Assembly: GCA_947072805.1 (NCBI GenBank) | Contig: CAMTJK010000160.1 | Coordinates: 1 to 7,408 of the forward strand | DNA length: 7,408 bases | Source: an uncultured Prevotella sp. | GTDB lineage: Bacteria; Bacteroidota; Bacteroidia; Bacteroidales; Bacteroidaceae | Reading direction: 5' to 3' | Part shown: one piece after another, positions 1 to 5,126 of the stretch | Numbering within the stretch: the stretch's first letter is position 1 | Layout of the letters: each line of letters opens with the position of its first letter | The notes under the pieces: model-generated | Seen by the model: the letters and a program-made list of their open reading frames with translations, nothing else | Database searches by the model: none | Told to the model about the DNA's origin: nothing | Translations under genes and position numbers: made by a program

Positions 1-147
1 CGCAATGAGCTCACGTACGTAACGGTTTTTCGACCCGTCGGGAGCATAATTCGACTCACTTTGATTAACAAAAATTTACACCTAGAATGCCGGATTTAAA
101 AATGTTAAATTCGACCAAATATCTTTACAAATTAACTTTCATTAAGT

Positions 148-171
148 GCAGTTACGCGTCCCTGTAACTGC
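148..171. repeat. 8-bp perfect inverted repeat
   Basis: GCAGTTAC (148-155) is exactly complementary to GTAACTGC (164-171) across an 8-base loop. It could be a terminator of a plus-strand gene ending further left, or an operator, but only scattered T residues follow it. Nothing around it decides its role. Confidence 0.45.
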
Positions 172-274
172 TCATCTTCGTTTACCCCAATTATTTACAT
201 CGCTTGATTGTACATTAATCAGATACAGTGCCACATACCATATATATAATATAATAATTGCTTCTGCCGGCAAA

Positions 275-291
275 GCGCAACATGCGCAACA
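275..291. repeat. Tandem GCGCAACA repeat upstream of HU
   Basis: GCGCAACA occurs at 275-282 and again at 284-291, one base apart. It is GC-rich inside very AT-rich DNA and lies about 40-60 bases upstream of the HU -33 region. GCGCA/TGCGC (275-279 and 283-287) also forms a small inverted repeat. The position would suit a regulator site, but no known regulator is recognised. Confidence 0.35.
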
Positions 292-333
292 CGCATAATA
301 ATCAGCTTTTTTCTAAAAAAGTTCAAAATAATT

Positions 334-363
334 TCTGTTTAAGGCTGAAAATCAGTATATTTG
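334..363 (+). promoter_or_regulatory. Bacteroidota-type promoter for HU
   Basis: TATATTTG at 356-363 matches the Bacteroidota -7 consensus TAnnTTTG exactly and is followed by C. TCTG at 334-337, inside TTTCTG, is a near match to the -33 TTTG with an 18-base spacer. Transcription would start near 370, giving a leader of about 45 nt before the ATG at 418. This assignment is from consensus only. Confidence 0.65.
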
Positions 364-417
364 CACTCCGAATAAATGGAACCAAATAAAAATTCACTAC
401 AAATATAAAGAAAAGCA

Positions 418-693
418 ATGACTAAAGCGGATATTATCAACAAGATTGTGGCAGACACAGGACTTGCAAAAAAAGACGTGGCAGCAACAATTGAAGCTTT
501 CATGGAAGAAATCAGAGTTAGTTTGGCAACCAACAAGGAAGACGTCTTCCTGCGTGGTTTCGGTAGCTTCATTGTAAAGCACCGTGCACAAAAAACAGCT
601 CGTAACATCTCAAAGAATACGACCATCGTGATTGAAGCGCACGATTATCCGGGATTCAAGCCGGCAAAAAGTTTCATTGCCAAAATGAAATAA
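418..693 (+). CDS. HU-family DNA-binding protein
   Basis: This encodes a 91-residue HU/IHF-family protein, the usual length, which should dimerise and bend and compact chromosomal DNA. The N-terminal helical part spans residues 1-40. The family signature follows around LRGFGSF (45-51), and the DNA-gripping beta arm covers roughly 52-75, with basic residues at K54, R56, K59, R62 and K66. The arm tip reads ARNISKNT (61-68), where classical HU proteins have RNPxTG, so the DNA-intercalating proline is replaced by isoleucine. From memory, Bacteroidales HU paralogues share this arm. The ATG at 418 is the only sensible start and lies just after a consensus promoter. No Shine-Dalgarno is seen, as expected for this phylum. 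A tiny ribosomal-type gene follows 37 bases downstream with no terminator between, so the two are probably one transcript. Homodimer versus heterodimer with another HU cannot be judged here. Confidence 0.93.
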   Translation: MTKADIINKIVADTGLAKKDVAATIEAFMEEIRVSLATNKEDVFLRGFGSFIVKHRAQKTARNISKNTTIVIEAHDYPGFKPAKSFIAKMK

Positions 694-730
694 TCAACAT
701 TAAATAATAATATTTTTAATATCTGAAATT

Positions 731-820
731 ATGCCAAACGGTAAAAAGAAGAAGGGCCACAAGATGGCTACTCACAAGCGTAAAAAAAGATTAAGAAAGA
801 ACAGACATAAGAGCAAGTAA
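731..820 (+). CDS. 29-residue basic protein, AURKAIP1/COX24 family (bS22/mS38-like small ribosomal subunit protein)
   Basis: This short reading frame encodes 29 residues, of which 15 are Lys or Arg and 3 are His, with no acidic residue. The core KMATHKRKKRLRKNRHK (11-27) has the pattern of the AURKAIP1/COX24 C-terminal family: a Lys/Arg-Met followed by a His-Lys/Arg-rich helix. In that family, mitochondrial mS38 and actinobacterial bS22 are small ribosomal subunit proteins buried in 16S-type rRNA near the decoding region. By analogy this is probably an intrinsic 30S component, although ribosome binding is inferred. The ATG at 731 follows an AT-rich 37-base gap after the HU stop, lacks a Shine-Dalgarno, and gives a start residue pattern MPNGK that I recall as usual in Bacteroidota homologues. 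A strong hairpin begins about 43 bases after the stop. Expression is likely from the HU promoter. The size makes it easy to miss in gene calling. Confidence 0.85.
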   Translation: MPNGKKKKGHKMATHKRKKRLRKNRHKSK

Positions 821-863
821 ACACTTGCAGCCGTAAGGCGTTTGTTCAAAAGAAATGAGAGGA

Positions 864-905
864 GTGTGCCAATAGGGTTCTTTATAACCTTGGCACACCC
901 TTTCT
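864..905 (+). terminator. Strong hairpin, probable terminator of HU and the 29-residue gene
   Basis: GTGTGCCAA (864-872) pairs perfectly with TTGGCACAC (890-898). An inner GGTT/AACC stem (876-879 with 886-889) continues it across a three-base bulge, with a 6-base loop. CCCTTTCT follows, a weak U-rich tail. It can end the HU transcript, but because rng starts 41 bases later it may act as a partial terminator or RNA processing site. Confidence 0.75.
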
Positions 906-910
906 ATTTG
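881..910 (+). promoter_or_regulatory. Weak candidate promoter for rng
   Basis: TCTATTTG at 903-910 keeps the TTTG half of the -7 box but has C in place of the A. TTTA at 881-884 is a partial -33 match at an 18-base spacing and sits inside the terminator loop. If real, the leader would be about 30 nt. Without it, rng depends on read-through of the hairpin. Confidence 0.3.
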
Positions 911-945
911 ATGAAACAACGGGAAACATAACAGTACTGTAAGAA

Positions 946-2520
946 ATGACAAGCGAATTAATTATCGATGTACAGCCCAAGGAAATATCCATAGCTCTGC
1001 TCGAAGACAAGAGTCTAGTGGAATATCAAAACGAGCCGCGCTCGGCTTCCTTCTCTGTGGGCAACATCTACGTGGCAAAAGTGAGAAAACTTATGCCCGG
1101 GCTGAACGCATGTTTCGTTGATGTCGGGTTCGAAAAGGATGCCTTCTTGCATTATCTGGATTTAGGTTCTCAATTTAACTCTTACGAAAAGTATCTGAAA
1201 CAGGTACAAAGCGACAGAAAGAAACTCTTTCCGATATCAAAAGCCACCCACCTGCCCGACCTCGCAAAAGACGGCAGCGTACAGACAACGCTGAAAGCAG
1301 GACAGGAGATTATGGTGCAAATCGTTAAAGAACCAATATCTACCAAAGGTCCGAGACTGACCTGCGAGCTAAGTTTTGCCGGAAGATATATGGTACTTAT
1401 TCCCTTTAACGATAAGGTATCGGTATCTTCCAAAATCAAGAAGGGCGAAGAAAGGGCAAGACTGAAGCAACTCGTTCAAAGCATTAAGCCCAAGAACTTC
1501 GGAGTCATCGTGCGCACCTCGGCAGAAGGAAAACGCGTGGCAGAACTGGACATGGAAATGAAATTACTGATGAAGCGGTGGGAGGACGCTATCACTAAAG
1601 TCCAGAAGACAACAGAAAGGCCACAGGTGATATTCGAGGAAACGGGCAGAGCTGTAGCTTTATTGCGCGACTTGTTCAACCCTACCTACGACGGTATCTA
1701 TGTTAACGATGAGGAAATATTCGGGCAAGTGAAAGACTATGTCACTCTCATAGCACCCGAAAAAGCAGACATCGTGAAACGCTACACGGGACAGGTACCC
1801 ATATTTGACAACTTCAACGTCACGAAACAGATAAAGTCTGCTTTCGGAAAGACAGTCAATTATAAACGCGGTGCCTATCTGATTATAGAACACACTGAAG
1901 CGCTTCATGTTGTAGACGTTAATAGCGGAAACCGTATCCGCTCCGAAAACGGTCAGGAAGCCAATGCCCTTGAGGTGAATCTCGGTGCAGCCGACGAACT
2001 GGCGCGCCAGCTGCGATTGCGCGATATGGGAGGTATCATTGTCGTGGACTTCATCGACATGAATCTGGCAGAAGACCGACAGATGCTCTACGAACGGATG
2101 TGTAAAAACATGCAGAAAGACAGAGCAAGGCATAACATATTGCCACTAAGCAAGTTCGGTCTCATGCAGATTACACGCCAAAGAGTCCGTCCGGCAATGG
2201 ATGTAAACGTCGAAGAGACCTGTCCTACATGCTTCGGCAAAGGAAAAATCAAATCAAGTATTCTGTTTACAGATCAACTGGAGAGTAAAATTGACCGACT
2301 GGTAAACAAGATCGGCATCAAAAAATTTTATCTGCACGTACATCCATACGTGGCTGCATACATAAATCACGGACTTTGGTCGATAAAACGAAAATGGCAG
2401 ATAAAGTACGGGCTTGGTGTCAAAATCGTTTCCTCACAGAAAATGGCCTTCCTGCAATATGAGTTTTATGACAGGAACGGCGATTTCATAGACATGAAAG
2501 AGGAGATTGAAACAAAGTAA
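946..2520 (+). CDS. rng: Ribonuclease G (RNase E/G family endoribonuclease)
   Basis: This 524-residue protein is a single-strand-specific endoribonuclease that acts in rRNA maturation and mRNA decay. Its order matches the RNase E/G catalytic half: an S1 RNA-binding domain (about 36-138, with VGNIYVAKV and FVDVGF), an RNase H-like and 5'-sensor region (about 140-290), and a DNase I-like catalytic region (about 290-420). The two Mg-binding aspartates are D324 in VVDVNSG and D368 in VVDFIDM, corresponding to D303 and D346 of E. coli RNase E. The Zn-link CPTC (C426, C429) lies 58 residues after D368, the same spacing as in E. coli. It is about 35 residues longer than E. coli RNase G, mostly from an extra stretch in the S1 domain near residues 74-115. 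It lacks the long acidic/proline-rich scaffold tail of RNase E, supporting the G-type name. The ATG at 946 gives the expected MTSELIIDV opening. The strong hairpin just upstream may influence expression. Confidence 0.96.
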   Translation: MTSELIIDVQPKEISIALLEDKSLVEYQNEPRSASFSVGNIYVAKVRKLMPGLNACFVDVGFEKDAFLHYLDLGSQFNSYEKYLKQVQSDRKKLFPISKATHLPDLAKDGSVQTTLKAGQEIMVQIVKEPISTKGPRLTCELSFAGRYMVLIPFNDKVSVSSKIKKGEERARLKQLVQSIKPKNFGVIVRTSAEGKRVAELDMEMKLLMKRWEDAITKVQKTTERPQVIFEETGRAVALLRDLFNPTYDGIYVNDEEIFGQVKDYVTLIAPEKADIVKRYTGQVPIFDNFNVTKQIKSAFGKTVNYKRGAYLIIEHTEALHVVDVNSGNRIRSENGQEANALEVNLGAADELARQLRLRDMGGIIVVDFIDMNLAEDRQMLYERMCKNMQKDRARHNILPLSKFGLMQITRQRVRPAMDVNVEETCPTCFGKGKIKSSILFTDQLESKIDRLVNKIGIKKFYLHVHPYVAAYINHGLWSIKRKWQIKYGLGVKIVSSQKMAFLQYEFYDRNGDFIDMKEEIETK

Positions 2521-2529
2521 AAAACGAAA

Positions 2530-2567
2530 GCGGGAGTATTAGTGAAAATATTCCCGCATTTGTTTTG
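2530..2567 (+). terminator. Intrinsic terminator of rng
   Basis: GCGGGAGTATT (2530-2540) pairs with AATATTCCCGC (2547-2557) in an 11-bp stem with one G-T wobble and a 6-base loop. ATTTGTTTTG follows as a U-rich tail. It begins ten bases after the rng stop, which makes it a strong call. Confidence 0.88.
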
Positions 2568-2595
2568 TGTATACAGTTTTTTTTTGTTACTTTGC
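2564..2595 (+). promoter_or_regulatory. Bacteroidota-type promoter for the glycosyltransferase cluster
   Basis: TTTG at 2564-2567 is a perfect -33 box and TTACTTTG at 2587-2594, followed by C, is a near-perfect -7 box, with a 19-base spacer. The -33 box overlaps the U-rich tail of the rng terminator. Start of transcription would fall near 2601, leaving a leader of about 19 nt before the ATG at 2620. Confidence 0.7.
2577..2585 (+). repeat. Run of nine T inside a promoter spacer
   Basis: Nine consecutive T residues lie between the -33 and -7 boxes of the glycosyltransferase promoter. A homopolymer here could change length by replication slippage and so change promoter spacing. The tract is seen directly. 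Variability is only a hypothesis. Confidence 0.6.
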
Positions 2596-2619
2596 ATATA
2601 TAACTAACTACTGAATTCA

Positions 2620-3801
2620 ATGACGATTGTCAAAATAATATACTGGCTCTGTTTAGTGACTGTTTTCTATACTTACATTGGCTACGGCATTGTTCTGTAT
2701 ATAGCTGTTTGTATAAAAAGAATACTCAAAGGATCACCCCAAAAACCGACATTGTCTTCAGACGAACTGCTACCGGAGGTAACATTGGTAGTCTGTGCCT
2801 ATAACGAGCAGGATGTGGTAGAAATGAAGATGAATAACATCCGCCTTACAGACTATCCAAAAGAAAAACTGCATGTAATGTGGGTGACAGATGGAAGCAA
2901 CGATAACACAAACGCACTACTTGCAGAATACCCCGAAGTAGAAATAAAATTTACCCCCGAACGGCGCGGAAAGACAGCTGCTGTAAATCGTGCAATGCAA
3001 ATGGCAGAAACCAGTATTGTTGTCATGACTGATGCCAACACAATGATTAACGATGGCGCCATTCGCGAAATAGTAAGACTCTTTCAAGATCCGACCGTGG
3101 GTTGCGTAGCTGGCGAAAAGCGTGTAGCTGCACGCAAAGAAGGTCAGATTGCAGCCGAAGGCGAAGGTCTCTACTGGAAATACGAAAGTACGCTGAAGCG
3201 ACTTGACTACGAGTTATACTCAACAATGGGTGCTGCCGGAGAACTGTGCGCATTAAGAAAAGAGTTGTATTCACCAATACCCGAAGATTCGCTACTTGAC
3301 GATTTCATCATATCTATGAAACTCGTAATACGCGGATACCGCATTGCATACACATCAGATGCATACGCTCTTGAATATGGTTCTGCCGACATTAAAGAGG
3401 AAGCTAAACGTAAACGACGCATAGCAGCAGGTGGGCTGCAAAGCATATGGCGACTGAGAACGCTACTGAATCCTTTAAAACATCCTGTGGCTACATTCCA
3501 ATATGTATCACACAGGGTTTTACGTTGGAGTATAACGCCAATAGCATTGTTTGCCTTGATTCCGCTGAACGTCATGCTTGTGATGGCAAAAAGCGGAATG
3601 ACATACAACATCATAGGGCTGATGCAGATAATGTTTTACCTATCAGCATACATTGGTTACCAAATGGAACAAAAAGGTCGTAAGAGCAAGCTTTTCTTCG
3701 TGGCCTACTACTTCCTCTTCATGAATATAAATGTATTCAGAGGGATGGTTTACTTATGTAAGAACAAGACAGGCATATGGGAAAAAGCCAGAAGGGGATA
3801 A
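2620..3801 (+). CDS. Membrane glycosyltransferase, family 2 (COG1215-like)
   Basis: This 393-residue protein is a processive-type or polyisoprenyl-linked GT2 enzyme that should transfer a sugar from an activated donor at the cytoplasmic face of the inner membrane. One membrane helix (about 5-31) is followed by a positive stretch, placing the GT-A domain (about 53-250) in the cytoplasm. Visible motifs are VVCAYNE (57-63), VTDGSND (89-95) for nucleotide binding, the metal-binding DxD-like TDAN (137-140), LLDDF (225-229) with the likely catalytic base, and RKRRIAAGGLQ (263-273) at the QxxRW position. About three helices (300-323, 330-348, 356-378) form the C-terminal membrane part. It is the first gene of the cluster, behind its own promoter and the rng terminator. 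Donor and acceptor cannot be read from the sequence. An exopolysaccharide or surface glycan role fits the family. There is no Shine-Dalgarno, and the ATG at 2620 comes just ahead of the first membrane helix. Confidence 0.9.
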   Translation: MTIVKIIYWLCLVTVFYTYIGYGIVLYIAVCIKRILKGSPQKPTLSSDELLPEVTLVVCAYNEQDVVEMKMNNIRLTDYPKEKLHVMWVTDGSNDNTNALLAEYPEVEIKFTPERRGKTAAVNRAMQMAETSIVVMTDANTMINDGAIREIVRLFQDPTVGCVAGEKRVAARKEGQIAAEGEGLYWKYESTLKRLDYELYSTMGAAGELCALRKELYSPIPEDSLLDDFIISMKLVIRGYRIAYTSDAYALEYGSADIKEEAKRKRRIAAGGLQSIWRLRTLLNPLKHPVATFQYVSHRVLRWSITPIALFALIPLNVMLVMAKSGMTYNIIGLMQIMFYLSAYIGYQMEQKGRKSKLFFVAYYFLFMNINVFRGMVYLCKNKTGIWEKARRG

Positions 3802-3868
3802 GAAAGAGTGACGGACACATATTAATTGTGACAGGTTTTGCTCTGTCGACAATATTGATGATATTATT
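3802..3868 (+). other. Intergenic spacer with a small hairpin
   Basis: This 67-base gap has GACAG (3830-3834) paired with CTGTC (3843-3847), extended by TGT/ACA across a one-base bulge. No U-tract follows and no TAnnTTTG box is seen. Read-through from the glycosyltransferase into the kinase therefore seems likely, with the hairpin as a possible mRNA processing or attenuation point. Confidence 0.4.
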
Positions 3869-5116
3869 ATGAATCAGGACGAACGAGAAATGCTACTGCG
3901 CAAAATTGCAGAAGCGAATAAAAAGATTCAACAGCTGACAGAAGAAAAAGAAACGGCGTGTCAGAAACTGAACGAATATGAAGAGATGATTAAAAAGGCT
4001 GAAAATGCAAGCCGAATGAAATCTCTCTTCCTGGCGAATATGAGCCACGAGATTCGTACGCCACTAAATGCCATTGAAGGATTTTCAAGAATCATTGCTG
4101 AAACTGAATCGCTCGAAGAACGTATGGAGTTTCTCGAAATAATCGAGAACAACAATACACGTTTGGGAAATCTTATAAATGAGATATTGGATTTGTCAAG
4201 AGTTGAAGCAGGAGAAATTTCCATCAAGAAAACAGAAACAGACTTGAACCTGTTGTGCAAGGACATAAAGAAAATGTTCAAATTCAAATGTCCAGAACAG
4301 ATACATCTGATTAGCTCCGAACCTACAATGTCAGTAACCCTGATAACCGATCCCAACAGATTGACCCAAGTGTTGTCGAATCTGATAAACAATGCACTTA
4401 AACATACAGCGCAAGGAAGCATTACCTACGGATACAGACTGATTGGTGACGGTCAGGAAGTAGAGTTTCACGTTACCGATACCGGTACGGGCATTGCAGA
4501 GGAAGACCTTGACAAGATATTCCAGACCTACGTGTCAAAAGATGCCGAAACACTTAATAACGGGCATGGGCTTGGTCTGCCGTTAAGCAAGATTATTGTT
4601 GAGAAACTTGGCGGAAAAATGTCCGTGTTATCAACACTTGGCAACGGCACTACGTTCAAGTTCACATTACCATTTGAAGGATCTGTCGGAGGTAAAACAA
4701 AGAAAGCAACCACAACTTCCGGCTCTCGCACCCTACGCGTAATGGCAGGAAACGGCAATATGAAACTCATATTGGTTGCCGAAGACGAAGACAGCAATTA
4801 CGAATTGCTGAAGAACGTGTTGTCAAAACGATACAGACTGATAAGGGCGCGGAACGGAATAGAAGCCGTGACAATGAATGAAGATGAGAAGCCTGATATC
4901 ATACTTATGGATATACGCATGCCCGAGATGAACGGTCTGGACGCAACACGAATCATCAAAGAAGTAAACCACGACACGCCTATAATTGCTCTGAGCGCTT
5001 ATGCTTTCGACAATAACATTAACGAAGCTAAAGCAGCCGGATGTGATGCATTCCTGTCAAAACCGTTACGTATAGAGGAATTGACAGACATGATAGCCAA
5101 ATACTTAAAGGAATAA
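3869..5116 (+). CDS. Cytosolic hybrid histidine kinase with C-terminal receiver domain
   Basis: This 415-residue protein combines sensor-kinase and receiver modules in one chain. Residues 1-48 are Lys/Glu-rich and predicted coiled coil. The HisKA dimerisation domain follows, with H-box NMSHEIRTPLN and phosphoacceptor H60. The HATPase domain shows the N-box NLINNALKH (171-179), G1 DTGTG (204-208) and G2 GHGLGL (232-237). The F-box region (IFQTYVSKD) departs from the usual pattern. A Gly/Thr/Ser-rich linker (271-297) leads to the receiver domain (299-415), with acidic pocket residues E305, D306, E307, D308, phosphoacceptor D348 in MDIRMP, S376 and K398. I see no signal peptide, membrane helix, PAS or GAF domain and no DNA-binding output domain. 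The protein should autophosphorylate at H60 and pass phosphate to D348, then perhaps to an unlinked phosphotransfer protein or response regulator. Its signal may arrive through the coiled coil or a partner. The next gene starts 10 bases after its stop, which indicates co-transcription. Confidence 0.93.
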   Translation: MNQDEREMLLRKIAEANKKIQQLTEEKETACQKLNEYEEMIKKAENASRMKSLFLANMSHEIRTPLNAIEGFSRIIAETESLEERMEFLEIIENNNTRLGNLINEILDLSRVEAGEISIKKTETDLNLLCKDIKKMFKFKCPEQIHLISSEPTMSVTLITDPNRLTQVLSNLINNALKHTAQGSITYGYRLIGDGQEVEFHVTDTGTGIAEEDLDKIFQTYVSKDAETLNNGHGLGLPLSKIIVEKLGGKMSVLSTLGNGTTFKFTLPFEGSVGGKTKKATTTSGSRTLRVMAGNGNMKLILVAEDEDSNYELLKNVLSKRYRLIRARNGIEAVTMNEDEKPDIILMDIRMPEMNGLDATRIIKEVNHDTPIIALSAYAFDNNINEAKAAGCDAFLSKPLRIEELTDMIAKYLKE

Positions 5117-5126
5117 AGCAAGCACA

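Larger units (their letters stand above)
1..417. other. AT-rich region without a supported gene
   Basis: I see no convincing gene in these 417 bases. On the minus strand a short frame from the left edge reads protein-like residues (SNYAPDGSKNRYVRELIA), but it meets a stop at 76-78 and has no ATG, GTG or TTG in between. A second minus-strand frame has an ATG at 47-45 and stays open to the edge for about 15 codons. Either could be the 5' end of a divergent gene cut by the window, but both are too short to call. On the plus strand the first frame is open from 1 to a stop at 97-99, again without family signal. The rest is very AT-rich (notably 237-262) and contains an inverted repeat, a direct repeat and the HU promoter, listed separately. 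Confidence 0.6.

Noticed and set aside
339..626. 95-codon minus-strand frame overlapping HU
   Set aside because: It covers the HU coding sequence antisense and ends inside the HU promoter region. HU is unambiguous.
694..730. AT inverted repeat (ATTAAA/TTTAAT) between HU and the 29-residue gene
   Set aside because: It is low-complexity AT sequence with a weak predicted stem, as expected for Bacteroidota leader DNA.
821..850. Small GCC/GGC hairpin after the 29-residue gene
   Set aside because: The stem is only three GC pairs. The nearby 9-bp hairpin at 864-898 is the stronger terminator.
1660..2133. 157-codon minus-strand open frame inside rng
   Set aside because: It lies wholly opposite the conserved catalytic region of RNase G and has no family motifs or promoter.
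3207..3614. 135-codon minus-strand open frame inside the glycosyltransferase gene
   Set aside because: It is opposite the DDF and RRIAAGGLQ motifs of the GT2 gene and shows no independent signal.
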